A stretch of DNA of 64,000 nucleotides from Mangrovitalea sediminis (GCF_002514725.1 NZ_NTLB01000003.1:434001-498000), one strand, 5' to 3'; shown: positions 19,908 to 28,806, numbered from the stretch's first letter. Notes: generated by a model from the sequence alone, not told the origin. Translations and numbers: made by a program.

Positions 19908-20959
19908 GCGACCTCGCCGGTTTGGGTGTATCGGACTTGCGGTTCACCTTCTGCTGCTTCCATATGGCCGATGACCCAGGCGTTCAGGCCCAGATCCGCC
20001 AATAACTCGACTGCACGCTCGGCGTCTGGACCGGGCACGCAGCAGATCATGCCCACGCCGCAGTTGAAGGTACGGTACATCTCGGGTTCGGCGACGCCGC
20101 CATTTTCCTGGAGCCAGCGGAACACGGCCGGCCATTCCCAGGAACTCTTGTCAATAACGGCCGAGGTGCCGTTGGGCAGGACGCGCGGGAGGTTCTCGGT
20201 GATACCGCCGCCGGTGATGTGGGCCATGGCCCGGACATCGAGCAGACGGATCAGTTCCAGCAGGGGTTTCACGTAGATCTGTGTCGGGGCCAGCAGGGCG
20301 TCGCGCAGCGGGCGGCCGTCCAGGTCGGCATCCAGGTCTGCGTTGCTGACTTCGACGATTTTGCGGATCAGCGAGTAGCCGTTGGAATGTGGGCCTGAAG
20401 ACGCCAGGCCGATCAGGGCGTCGCCTGGCCGCACGCGACTACCGTCGATGATGCTTTCCCGTTCGACCACGCCGACACAGAAGCCCGCAAGGTCATAGTC
20501 ATCGCCTTCGTACATGCCAGGCATTTCGGCCGTTTCACCACCGACCAGGGCGCAGCCGGCCTGTTCGCAACCGTCGCCGATACCCGCGATAACGTCGGCG
20601 GCGATATCGACATTCAGTTTGCCGGTGGCGTAATAATCCAGAAAGAAGAGCGGTTCGGCACCTGCGACCACAAGGTCATTAACGCACATGGCGACGAGGT
20701 CGATACCAATGGTATCGTGCTTTTCCAGCTGCATGGCGAGCTTCAGCTTGGTGCCGACACCGTCGGTACCAGAGATCAGCACTGGCTCACGGTAACCTTT
20801 GGGAATCGATACCAGCGCACCGAAGCCCCCCAGTCCACCCATGACTTCCGGGCGACGGGTCCGTGCCGCTGTCGTTTTGATACGTTCTACCAGTGCATTT
20901 CCGGCATCGATATCTACGCCGGCGTCACGGTAACTGAGGGAGCGGGTCTGGTCGGTCAT
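19904..20959 (-). CDS. purM: phosphoribosylformylglycinamidine cyclo-ligase PurM
   Basis: PurM closes the imidazole ring (FGAM to AIR) using ATP. The 351 residues have the family opening [71 protein letters not shown] and [18 protein letters not shown]. Length is normal. A good promoter lies 31-59 bp before the ATG, between this gene and the divergent DUF2066 gene. Confidence 0.97.
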   Translation of the reverse strand: MTDQTRSLSYRDAGVDIDAGNALVERIKTTAARTRRPEVMGGLGGFGALVSIPKGYREPVLISGTDGVGTKLKLAMQLEKHDTIGIDLVAMCVNDLVVAGAEPLFFLDYYATGKLNVDIAADVIAGIGDGCEQAGCALVGGETAEMPGMYEGDDYDLAGFCVGVVERESIIDGSRVRPGDALIGLASSGPHSNGYSLIRKIVEVSNADLDADLDGRPLRDALLAPTQIYVKPLLELIRLLDVRAMAHITGGGITENLPRVLPNGTSAVIDKSSWEWPAVFRWLQENGGVAEPEMYRTFNCGVGMICCVPGPDAERAVELLADLGLNAWVIGHMEAAEGEPQVRYTQTGEVA

Positions 20960-20989
20960 GGCAGGGGCCTCATTCTTCGCAAGGCGGCA

Positions 20990-21018
20990 ATTCTAGCAGG
21001 TACATGAAGGTGCACCAA
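20990..21018 (-). promoter_or_regulatory. sigma-70 promoter for purM-purN
   Basis: On the minus strand TTGGTG (21013-21018) is followed after 17 bases by TAGAAT (20990-20995). Spacing is ideal and the hexamers are near consensus. The transcript would start near 20983, about 24 bases before the purM ATG. Confidence 0.7.
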
Positions 21019-21119
21019 GGCAAGTATTCAGCGGACACGAGGGCGGCCTCCCGAGAGGTGTACACGTGGCTGCGTCCCTGTTGTATCCTATGCGCCAATC
21101 CTTTAGGACAGGACGGATC

Positions 21120-22622
21120 ATGACGTTGATTAGACGGGCACTGTTGCTTTTATTCTGCCTGGTGCCCACGGCAAATGTCTGGGCGGTTTCGGTAAACGGG
21201 CTTTATGACGCGACCGTGCCGGTTCCCAGTACGTCCTCCTCGGATCGTCCGGCTGCATTTTCGGCGGCATTGAGCTTGGTGATGCAGCGTGTGGCCGGCT
21301 CTGCCGATATCCTGCAGCAGCCCGGTATTGTCGCCGAGCTCAAGGATGCCGGCCAACTGGTTCAATCCTACCGCTACGAGACCGTCCCGGCACCCCAGGT
21401 GACCACCGGCGACGGCTCCACCACGGCCTCGCCGCCGGCTGCCGCTCCGTCTGCGACACCCGCAGCGGCCATGCCGGCAAACGGCACCACATCGGGGGCG
21501 CCTGCCCAGACACCCGCGCCCCAGGCTCTGCAAATGGTGGTTTCTTTCGGTCCGGTGGGCGTCAATAAGGCGCTGGCATCCGCCGGCGCGTCCGTTTGGG
21601 GGGCCAATCGACCGCAGATCGTCGTTTGGGCGGCCTTGGACAGTGATAGCGGGCGCATGCTGATTACCCCGTCGACGGCCGACTGGGCGAGCGCCTTCCA
21701 GCAAGCTGCCGATACCTGGGGATTGCCTCTGGTTCTGCCTCGCTATGACGCCCAGGATCAGCAGGCCGTCAATCTGTCGGAAGTCTGGGGGCAGTTCATG
21801 GACTCCATACAGCAGGCGTCGAAACCTTATCATGCCGATGAAGTCGTGGCGGTCCGTCTTTCCGGGTCGCCAGGAAGTTGGCAGGCCAACTGGCGTATGC
21901 AGGGAGCTGACCTGTCAAGCCAGGGGAGCGGTACCGCGGATACGCCGGCCGACCTGGTTTCCCAACTGGCGCAGGCGTGGGCTTCGCAGTTGGCGCAACG
22001 CTTCGCGGTGGCTCCGTCGGCAGTGGGGAAGGACCAGTCTGTGGAGCTCGCCATTCGTAATGTGAACGATCTGGATGGCTATGCCGCTGTACGCCGTGCG
22101 CTTCGTAATATGACACCTATCGAGTCGGTGGAGCCAGTGTCGATTACGCCGGGAGAACTGGTATTACGCGTCCAATTCCTGGGAGAATTGAACGTACTGC
22201 AGCAATATGTGGCGTTGGATCACCGGTTTAAGGCTCTCGACGATGCAACGCCGACCGGCCAGCCTGCGTTGTCGGTATCCGAGTCTCCGTCGGCGGAGGC
22301 GAACCAGATGTCGCCTCAGGGTTCGCCCCAGCCGGAGGCCGCTCAAGGTTCTGACGCCGGCGCCACCAATGCCGCTCGAACCCTGCCGGGAGCTGGCAAT
22401 GGGGCCGCTCAGGCCGGTCCAGGCGATGAAGCCAGCCCGGCGACCGACTCGGCGGCCTTCTCCACGCTTTATCCGCGCCTTCATTACATTTGGCAGGGAG
22501 CGGCTCCTGCCGCATCACCTGGCAGTGCGACTCCTCCGCCGGCTGCCGGTGCGGCTCAGGCCCCTGGTGCTGTCGCGACGCCCGCTTCTGGTAACGTTGG
22601 GACCGGGAGTGGTTCACCCTGA
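21120..22622 (+). CDS. DUF2066 domain-containing secreted protein with low-complexity inserts
   Basis: The 500-residue product begins with a signal peptide (IRRALLLLFCLVPTANVWA) and is expected in the periplasm. DUF2066 sequence is visible in two parts, SVNGLYDATVPVPS...ALSLVMQRVAGS and later VVSFGPVGVNKALAS...IVVWAALDSDSGR...AADTWGLPLVLP. Between them is a ~50-residue Pro/Ala/Thr/Gly-rich insert (about 98-146), and the last ~115 residues are again Ala/Pro/Ser/Gly-rich. No function is known for the family. The ATG at 21120 is chosen over 21066 because it immediately precedes the signal peptide. Confidence 0.85.
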   Translation: MTLIRRALLLLFCLVPTANVWAVSVNGLYDATVPVPSTSSSDRPAAFSAALSLVMQRVAGSADILQQPGIVAELKDAGQLVQSYRYETVPAPQVTTGDGSTTASPPAAAPSATPAAAMPANGTTSGAPAQTPAPQALQMVVSFGPVGVNKALASAGASVWGANRPQIVVWAALDSDSGRMLITPSTADWASAFQQAADTWGLPLVLPRYDAQDQQAVNLSEVWGQFMDSIQQASKPYHADEVVAVRLSGSPGSWQANWRMQGADLSSQGSGTADTPADLVSQLAQAWASQLAQRFAVAPSAVGKDQSVELAIRNVNDLDGYAAVRRALRNMTPIESVEPVSITPGELVLRVQFLGELNVLQQYVALDHRFKALDDATPTGQPALSVSESPSAEANQMSPQGSPQPEAAQGSDAGATNAARTLPGAGNGAAQAGPGDEASPATDSAAFSTLYPRLHYIWQGAAPAASPGSATPPPAAGAAQAPGAVATPASGNVGTGSGSP

Positions 22623-22718
22623 CGGTTAATCGGTGTCTGCGCCAGTGAGCTATCTTCGTTCGCTCATATCAGGTCCCTGCCTGATGATACCCCCTCTCTG
22701 GGAGTGGGAGGTGCTGGC

Positions 22719-23270
22719 ATGAAGATAGGCTGGCACCTGATTCCCAATGTGTTGACGTTCCTGCGTATCCTGCTGATCATTCCGTTTGCCCTGGCCCTGT
22801 TGCACGGGCACGACGTGATCGCGCTGATCCTGTTCTTTATCGCGGGTCTGTCGGACGGCGTGGATGGCTTCCTGGCCCGGCGTTTCAACTGGCGTTCGCG
22901 CTTCGGTGCCATCGCCGATCCGTTGGCGGACAAGGCGCTGCTGGTCACCACTTATCTGGTGCTGACCATCATCGGACAATTCCCCTGGTGGCTCTTTGCC
23001 GTTGTTGTGGGACGAGACATTGTCATCGTCAGTGGTGCAACAGCGTACCACTTCATGTTGGGACGCTACGAAATGCAGCCGAGCCTGCTGGGGAAGCTGA
23101 ATACGCTGGTGCAAATCGTCGTAGCGTTGGCCGTCGTGATTTCGTTGGCACAATGGCCGATGCCGGATGCCGTGCACAGGGTTGGAATCTGGCTGGTGGC
23201 GGCGATGGCGGTGTTCAGCGGGCTGCATTATGTCTTGTTGTGGGGACTCCGGGCTTGGCGAGCCAAGTGA
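22719..23270 (+). CDS. CDP-alcohol phosphatidyltransferase family membrane protein
   Basis: The enzyme class joins a CDP-diacylglycerol (or similar) to an alcohol in phospholipid synthesis. The signature D-x2-DG-x2-AR-x8-G-x3-D-x3-D is complete in the block that runs from SDGVDGFLARRF through GAIADPLADK. About five to six membrane helices surround it. At 183 residues it resembles PgsA in size, but the exact substrate (glycerol-3-phosphate, cardiolipin or other) cannot be decided here. The ATG at 22719 has GGGAGGTGC just upstream. Neighbours DUF2066 and hda run in the same direction. Confidence 0.88.
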   Translation: MKIGWHLIPNVLTFLRILLIIPFALALLHGHDVIALILFFIAGLSDGVDGFLARRFNWRSRFGAIADPLADKALLVTTYLVLTIIGQFPWWLFAVVVGRDIVIVSGATAYHFMLGRYEMQPSLLGKLNTLVQIVVALAVVISLAQWPMPDAVHRVGIWLVAAMAVFSGLHYVLLWGLRAWRAK

Positions 23271-23319
23271 TGAGTCGTAAAGAGGGGTGGTACGGTTTGA
23301 TGAACAGAGAAATAACAGG

Positions 23320-24024
23320 ATGAAAGAGGCTCCTCAGCAGCAGATGACGCTGGGTGTTCATCTTCGTGACGACGCCACCTTTGCCAACTACCTCGGCGAC
23401 CACAACCGCGAGATCGCCATGCGTTTGCGCCAAGCCATTGGCGCGCCCCAACTCGGACTGCTTTTTCTCTGTGGCGATGCTGGAACCGGAAAGAGTCACC
23501 TTCTTCAAGCGGCCTGTCTTGAACAGGAGCAACGCGGTGGCAGCAGCCTTTGCCTCAGCTTGGAGGAACTGGTGCTTTTGGAGCCGGAAGCCTTGCAGGG
23601 CCTGGAGGTGGACGACCTGATCTGTCTCGACGGCCTGGAACATCTGCGAGGAAAGGAGGCTTGGCAGGAGGCGTTCTTCCACCTGTTCAACCGAATTCAG
23701 GATGCTGGACGCCAGTTGTTTGTCGGTTCACGTTTTCCTCCGGGTGAGTTGGCGCTCGAGTTGGCGGATATCCAGTCCCGGTTAGCGTCGGGTCTGGTGC
23801 TGCAGCTGGCACGGCCCCGAGATGAGGATTTTCTGGAAATCCTGGGTGCTCGAGCCGCCAGACGTGGCTTGTCCATGCCGGATGAAGTGGCGCAATATAT
23901 CCTGCGCCGGGCGCCACGGGACGCCGGTGCGCTGTTGGAGCTGTTGGATCGCTTGGATAGCTTGTCCCTGCAGCACCAGCGCCGACTGACGGTCCCGTTC
24001 GTGAAGCAGGCAATGAGTTGGTAA
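23320..24024 (+). CDS. hda: DnaA regulatory inactivator Hda
   Basis: Hda, with the DNA-loaded beta clamp, stimulates hydrolysis of ATP-DnaA and so prevents re-initiation. The N-terminus contains a clamp-binding-like motif (QMTLGVHL), then FANYLGDHNREIAMRLRQA, Walker A LCGDAGTGKSHLLQA, Walker B LICLDGLEHL and the sensor/arginine-finger region SRFPPGELALELADIQSRL. It lacks DnaA's DNA-binding domain. The ATG at 23320 gives 234 residues, the family's usual size; a start at 23287 would add 11 residues. Confidence 0.94.
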   Translation: MKEAPQQQMTLGVHLRDDATFANYLGDHNREIAMRLRQAIGAPQLGLLFLCGDAGTGKSHLLQAACLEQEQRGGSSLCLSLEELVLLEPEALQGLEVDDLICLDGLEHLRGKEAWQEAFFHLFNRIQDAGRQLFVGSRFPPGELALELADIQSRLASGLVLQLARPRDEDFLEILGARAARRGLSMPDEVAQYILRRAPRDAGALLELLDRLDSLSLQHQRRLTVPFVKQAMSW

Positions 24025-24070
24025 GCATTACGTTGGTAAATGGTGGAGTGCTGACGTCGGAACAAGAAAA

Positions 24071-24114
24071 CCCCTGAACGCGCCCGGAGAATGGCGCCCA
24101 GATGTAGTCAGGGG
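24071..24114 (+). promoter_or_regulatory. two-tier inverted repeat between hda and the ParA gene
   Basis: CCCCTGA (24071-24077) pairs with TCAGGGG (24108-24114), and inside it GCGCC (24080-24084) pairs with GGCGC (24093-24097). There is no T-run after it. It may terminate hda with Rho, or form a leader structure for the ParA message, whose ribosome site GGGGGAGAG lies 34 bases further on. Confidence 0.45.
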
Positions 24115-24159
24115 CTCGCATGGATTGCCATATAACAGCATCAACTTAGGGGGAGAGAA

Positions 24160-24954
24160 ATGCGCAGAGTGGTGTTCAACCAGAAAGGCGGGGTTGGCAA
24201 GTCGAGTATTGCCTGTAACCTGGCGGCGGTCAGTGCTGCTGAAGGATTGCGAACGCTGGTGGTCGATCTCGATATCCAGGGCAATTCGACGCATTACCTG
24301 CTAGGCAGGGCGGCCGACAGTCTGAAGGATACCGTGGCCGACCTCTACGAGCAGACACTGGCATTCAACATTTTTACGCGTAAGCCGGAAGATTTCGTAC
24401 ATGCCTCGCCGTTTGAGAACCTGTTCGTGTTGCCGTCCAGCCCCGAGCTGGAGTTCCTGGAAAGGAAGCTCGAGGCGAAACACAAGATTTATAAGTTGCG
24501 GGAAGCGTTGAAAAAGCTGGGTGAGACATTCGACGCCATCTACATCGACACGGCGCCAGCGCTGAATTTCTACACGAGATCGGCACTGATCGCGGCACAG
24601 CGCTGCCTGATCCCTTTCGATTGTGACGATTTTTCGCGGAAAGCCCTGTATAACCTGCTAGGTGAAATTCAGGAGCTGCAAAGCGACCATAACCCAGACC
24701 TGGTGGTTGAGGGTATCGTCGCCAATCAGTTTCAGCCACAGGCGTCTCTGCCACGCCAATTGCTGAAGGAACTCGGAGAGGAAGGGCTGCCGGTGTTGCC
24801 GGTCAGACTCGCCAGCTCTGTGAAGATGAAGGAGTCCCACCAGGCAGGCAAGCCTTTGATCCATTTCGCGCCCAAGCACAAGCTGACGCAGCAGTATGTC
24901 GATCTGCATCGGCTGCTGAGTGGCGAAACCGTTGAAATTGAACCGTTGGAGTAA
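24160..24954 (+). CDS. orphan ParA-family ATPase
   Basis: A 264-residue ParA/MinD-type ATPase: deviant Walker A FNQKGGVGKSSIACNLA at the very N-terminus, LVVDLDIQGNSTHYLLG (Walker A' region) and AIYIDTAPALNFYTRSAL (Walker B). There is no N-terminal helix-turn-helix and no parB, cheW or cellulose gene beside it. Such ATPases position cargo or act as switches; the cargo here is unknown. It starts after a strong Shine-Dalgarno and is followed 2 bp later by a yqcC-like gene, so both are probably co-expressed. Position next to hda is suggestive of replication or cell-cycle work, but this is inference. Confidence 0.88.
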   Translation: MRRVVFNQKGGVGKSSIACNLAAVSAAEGLRTLVVDLDIQGNSTHYLLGRAADSLKDTVADLYEQTLAFNIFTRKPEDFVHASPFENLFVLPSSPELEFLERKLEAKHKIYKLREALKKLGETFDAIYIDTAPALNFYTRSALIAAQRCLIPFDCDDFSRKALYNLLGEIQELQSDHNPDLVVEGIVANQFQPQASLPRQLLKELGEEGLPVLPVRLASSVKMKESHQAGKPLIHFAPKHKLTQQYVDLHRLLSGETVEIEPLE

Positions 24955-24956
24955 TC

Positions 24957-25301
24957 GTGCCGGATTTCGAGGACACATACATCCAAGTTGCCGATCTTAT
25001 GCTGAGGCTTGAGGCGGAGATGCGCCGGCTGTCCCTGTGGGAAGCCGAGCGCCCGTCTCCCGAGGCGCTGGCGAGCACCGAACCCTTTTGTATCGATACG
25101 CTGACGTTTCCCCAATGGTTGCAGTTCATCTTCCTTGAGCGCCTAAAAGACATTGTCGAGGCAGGGGCGCCTTTGCCTCAGCGTTCCGAAATTCATCCCC
25201 TGGCAGTGGAATACTTCAAGCAGGAGCCTGTAAGTTCCGGCGGCATCGTCAAGCTGGTGTGGGAGTTCGATCAGTTGATCTTGGAGGGATCTTCTCGCTG
25301 A
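24957..25301 (+). CDS. YqcC family (DUF446) small protein
   Basis: The 114-residue protein fits the YqcC/DUF446 family: an N-terminal helix (VADLMLRLEAEMRRLSLWEA), a conserved FCIDTLTFPQWLQFIFLERL core, and LPQRSEIHPLAVEYFK. The start is a GTG 2 bp after the ParA stop. In E. coli the homologue lies beside truC; here it is paired with ParA. No biochemical role is established. It ends 38 bp from the convergent thpR gene. Confidence 0.85.
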   Translation: MPDFEDTYIQVADLMLRLEAEMRRLSLWEAERPSPEALASTEPFCIDTLTFPQWLQFIFLERLKDIVEAGAPLPQRSEIHPLAVEYFKQEPVSSGGIVKLVWEFDQLILEGSSR

Positions 25302-25339
25302 GTTGGCATCCGTCAAACCCTGGTCGACGTTACGTCGAA

Positions 25340-25912
25340 CTACCAGCACCACTCCTTCAGCGCCTGGTAATGGGAGCCTGTGGGGGTAAGTGTACTTATC
25401 AGCAATTGCAACTGTTGAATGGGAAGCCTGCAATCGATACCGACCTCGTTGACGGGCTCGCCTCGCTCCAGTCCCTTCTGCCGAGCCAGCGACACATGAG
25501 GGCGCCAACGCCTCGTGTCCGGTTGGATGCCATGCTGAATCAATAGCTCTCCGAGTTTTTGCTGCCAACAGGAAAGGCTGTCTGGCGATTTTCCCTCTGC
25601 GACCCAAAATCGAGGATGTGCCTCGTCGGGAAATGCTCCCAGGCGAGTCAGGCTGATGGATTCGCCAGGTGGTTGGTGACGAATCAGTTCGTCGATGGGC
25701 GTATACAGACTTTCCACAAGGGCGCGCGATTGCTGGTCGAGGAAATGCACGGTCAAGTGCCAGTTTACGGTTGGGATTTGTCGATAGTGCCTGGCCAATC
25801 CTTTCCAGGATCGTCTTAGCTCAGTCTCTAATTCCTGTTGTACGGTCTGCGGCACAGGGAATGCCAGAAAACAGCGAACCGTATCTTCCGAGGCTGGGTC
25901 GCTCTTGGTCAT
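25340..25912 (-). CDS. thpR: RNA 2',3'-cyclic phosphodiesterase ThpR (2'-5' RNA ligase family)
   Basis: A 190-residue member of the two-histidine (2H) phosphoesterase family, which opens RNA 2',3'-cyclic phosphates and in vitro can ligate 2'-5' bonds. The two catalytic motifs are HLTVHF in the first half and HVSLAR in the second (an HxS variant of HxT). FLAFPVPQTVQQELE at the start and FPDEAHPRFWVAEG are family features. The ATG at 25912 is chosen; a GTG at 25921 would add three residues. It lies 9 bp after the GGDEF-EAL gene on the same strand. Confidence 0.92.
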   Translation of the reverse strand: MTKSDPASEDTVRCFLAFPVPQTVQQELETELRRSWKGLARHYRQIPTVNWHLTVHFLDQQSRALVESLYTPIDELIRHQPPGESISLTRLGAFPDEAHPRFWVAEGKSPDSLSCWQQKLGELLIQHGIQPDTRRWRPHVSLARQKGLERGEPVNEVGIDCRLPIQQLQLLISTLTPTGSHYQALKEWCW

Positions 25913-25921
25913 GCCTCTCAC

Positions 25922-28660
25922 TCAGCGATTGTCGACCAGCGGCAGGTTGAATTGATTGCCGTGCAGTAATCGTTTCCCGCCACGAATGCGATGGAAAATG
26001 TCGCCCAGTTCATTGCTGGGAATAGCTTCGCAGAAGCGGTGCCCTTGGGCCAGATGGCAACCGGCCGTTCGCAGGAAACGTTCCTGTTCCTGCGACTCAA
26101 CCCCGGCAGCCGCAACCGTGAGCGACAATTGGCGCCCGAGATTGATCAATGTGTGCACAATCGCTGCGGTGTTGGCGTCCTCCGGCAAGCCCTGCAGTAG
26201 CTCGCGGTCGATCTTGACCTGATTGAACGGGAATTCCCGAAGCAGGCGTAGGGAGGAAAGCCCACTGCCGAAACGGTCCAGCACCAGTTGTATGCCAAGT
26301 TCGCGTAGCCGCAACAGAATGGCCAGTGATTCCTCGGGACGTTCTGTCAGCAGGTGTTCGTCGATTTCAATACACAGCAAGTGGGGTATGACGTTGGTTT
26401 CCTGAATGACCTTTTCCAGTACCTGTGCCAGCTGCGGATGGTTGTATTGGCGCGGTGAGATATTGATGCTGACCTGTATCGGTTGATGGCTCATGGTCTG
26501 AATGGCGCGGGCCTGCAGGCAGGCGTTGTAGCAAACCCATTCTCCCAGTTGCAGCAGTAAGCCGGTCTGTTCCGCCGTGTTGAGGAATTGCTCGGGACTG
26601 AGCAGTCCCTTTTCCGGGTGCCGCCAGCGCAGTAACGCTTCCATTGCAACGACATCGCCCGTCTGGAGGTCTACAACGGGCTGGTAGTACAGGTCGAGTT
26701 CATTGTTCTGAATGGCATGGCGCAGCTCCTGCTCGAGCGTCATCTGGCGTTGCATCTCATCGTTCATTTCGCGACTGAAGAACTGGATGTTGTTGCGGCC
26801 AGCCTTCTTGGCGCGGTACATGGCCATGTCGGCGTTCTTGAGCAACTCCTCGTATTCGGTGCCATCCTCGGGTGCCAGGGTAATACCAATGCTTGACGTG
26901 ATGACCAGCTCGCCGCTGGGGATTCGAACCGGTTGAGTGATTGCGTCCAATATATTTCTGGCGGCTCTTTCGCAGCCCTCGATACCTGTCACCTTATTCA
27001 AAAGGACCGCAAATTCGTCGCCACCGAGCCGGGCAATGGTGTCTTCTCGCCGAACGCTGTCTCGCAAACGTTGTGCGATCTCCTTGAGAAGTTCGTCGCC
27101 GGCGTCGTGTCCGAGGGTATCGTTGATACGCTTGAAGTGGTCGACGTCGAGACTGATGAGCGCTGTCTGGTGCCCGTAGCGCAAGGCGCCTTCGATAGCC
27201 TGGCGACAACGGTCGTCGAAGAGACGCCGGTTCGCGGTGCCCGTTAGGGCATCGTAGTGGGCCAGGTAATGCAGCTTGTCCTGGGTCTCGCGGATTTCGG
27301 TAATATCCTGGCCAATCAGGATGATCTGAGGGGACTCGTCCTCTTCCTCGCCGTGCAACCGGTTGATGTTCCAGAGCATGATGTGGCGAGACCCATCAAA
27401 CCCATAAGCCTCGGTTTCGATGCTTTCTTTAAGGACGCCGCTGGTCAGTACCTTGGTAATTTTCCAGGCCATTTCGTCCTGATGCGGCTTTGGGGTGAAG
27501 GCATCGATCAGGTTGAGGCCCCGAGCATCGTCCCTACTGTATCCGAACAGGCTTTCGGCCGCGCCGTTCCATTGGCGAATCACACATTGGTCGTCGACAA
27601 CAATGATGGGGTTGCTGGCGGTTTCGACCAGGGCCCGGTAATGCCGGGATGAGCGCCGGAAAGATTTTTCGGCCTGCTGGCGGACGAAGATTTCGTCCCG
27701 CAACTCGAAGTTCATCAGTTGCAATTCCCGGGTCCGCTCCTCGACGGTGTGTTCCAGGCTGGTTGCGACCTGTCGGCGATCTTCCAAAAGCGAGCGGATA
27801 TAGCAGGAGGTTCCCACCATGACCAGAACCAGGGTTTCTTCGAGCAGTATGTCGTTGACCGACAACTGGAGTTCGGCCCCATGGATCAGAATCTCCGCGA
27901 TGGTGACCAGCGCCGCGAGTCCAATGGCCAGCATGCTGCCCGACAGCGAAAAGCGGGTTGCGGCCCAGGCCATCAGGGGTAGCATCAGGTAGATAGCTTC
28001 GAACTGGGAATAGCGCGCCAATGTCGCGATGAAAATCAGGCCACCCAGCCAGGCCATCCATTCGAGAGGCCGTCTCATCAGTGAGGACAGTCTGGGACGC
28101 GGCCAATGGGCAATGATGAGCGGAGCTATGAGTAGCATGCCGAGAAAACCCGAAAGCCAGAGCATCAGGATGGTCTGAATGGGTCCCAGGTTTCCCCTCA
28201 AGTGCAAATAATCAATCAGGAGTGTCAGTGGCAGGGTGCCGATAAAGCAGGATAGGGTCATGGCACCGAGAAACCACAGGAACCCGCTGTAGTCCTTAAG
28301 TGGGTGGCGGTCGTGAGCGGTGCGCCGATATATCCAGACGGCCAGAAACGGTTCTATAAGGTCGGTGAAGGAAAGGCCGAATATCAGCTTTAGCTCTCCA
28401 ACGCCGGGCGGAAGCAGCTTCCAACTAAGAACGATTGCACTCACAAGGATGCCGATGATAATGCCCGGCCAGGCACGCCGACCGGCGACCATCAGGGCAG
28501 CCAGTGTCAATCCGTTGGGCAGCCAGGCCGCGGACAATAGGCCGCCCGGGAACAGCAGCCTGCGGCTCCAAAGTGAGAGAAGTAGATAGCTCACCGCTAT
28601 CAGCAGGGTGGGTATTGCCCCCCTGGCGACGAGTCTGCGCTTGCCTGGCATTGCTTCCAT
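25922..28660 (-). CDS. MASE1-PAS-GGDEF-EAL membrane protein with degenerate EAL domain
   Basis: A 912-residue cyclic-di-GMP enzyme. The N-terminal ~290 residues form a multi-helix MASE1-type sensor. A short coiled coil, a PAS domain (about 335-460), a GGDEF domain and an EAL domain follow. The GGDEF motif is intact (546-550) and is preceded by an RxxD inhibitory site (R537, D540), so diguanylate cyclase activity is expected. In EAL, E674, N733, E765, D795, K816 and Q872 are kept, but the usual DDFG reads DRFG (R796) and the usual AEGVE reads AAGVE (A852). Both changes hit catalytic or metal positions, so phosphodiesterase activity is probably lost. GGAAGGA precedes the ATG at 28660; an ATG at 28684 has none. 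Confidence 0.92.
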   Translation of the reverse strand: MEAMPGKRRLVARGAIPTLLIAVSYLLLSLWSRRLLFPGGLLSAAWLPNGLTLAALMVAGRRAWPGIIIGILVSAIVLSWKLLPPGVGELKLIFGLSFTDLIEPFLAVWIYRRTAHDRHPLKDYSGFLWFLGAMTLSCFIGTLPLTLLIDYLHLRGNLGPIQTILMLWLSGFLGMLLIAPLIIAHWPRPRLSSLMRRPLEWMAWLGGLIFIATLARYSQFEAIYLMLPLMAWAATRFSLSGSMLAIGLAALVTIAEILIHGAELQLSVNDILLEETLVLVMVGTSCYIRSLLEDRRQVATSLEHTVEERTRELQLMNFELRDEIFVRQQAEKSFRRSSRHYRALVETASNPIIVVDDQCVIRQWNGAAESLFGYSRDDARGLNLIDAFTPKPHQDEMAWKITKVLTSGVLKESIETEAYGFDGSRHIMLWNINRLHGEEEDESPQIILIGQDITEIRETQDKLHYLAHYDALTGTANRRLFDDRCRQAIEGALRYGHQTALISLDVDHFKRINDTLGHDAGDELLKEIAQRLRDSVRREDTIARLGGDEFAVLLNKVTGIEGCERAARNILDAITQPVRIPSGELVITSSIGITLAPEDGTEYEELLKNADMAMYRAKKAGRNNIQFFSREMNDEMQRQMTLEQELRHAIQNNELDLYYQPVVDLQTGDVVAMEALLRWRHPEKGLLSPEQFLNTAEQTGLLLQLGEWVCYNACLQARAIQTMSHQPIQVSINISPRQYNHPQLAQVLEKVIQETNVIPHLLCIEIDEHLLTERPEESLAILLRLRELGIQLVLDRFGSGLSSLRLLREFPFNQVKIDRELLQGLPEDANTAAIVHTLINLGRQLSLTVAAAGVESQEQERFLRTAGCHLAQGHRFCEAIPSNELGDIFHRIRGGKRLLHGNQFNLPLVDNR

Positions 28661-28763
28661 GGTTCCTTCCGTGGCGCGAGTCATGGTGTTTCACATGCCG
28701 CGTGCAGAGCTTTCCTGCTTTGCTTCTCCTCTCCCGCCTTCATGGCCGCAAGGCAGGCAGATC

Positions 28764-28806
28764 ATTCCTTAGATCCAGGTTACCCTGGCAGGGTACCTGA
28801 AGGAAT
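28764..28806 (-). promoter_or_regulatory. long near-perfect hairpin in the leader of the GGDEF-EAL gene
   Basis: ATTCCTT (28764-28770) pairs with AAGGAAT (28800-28806). Directly inside, CAGGTTACCCTG (28776-28787) pairs with CAGGGTACCTG (28789-28799) with one bulged base. The combined stem of about 18 bp lies 104-146 bases before the chosen start. No T-run follows. It does not resemble a cyclic-di-GMP riboswitch that I know. Confidence 0.6.
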
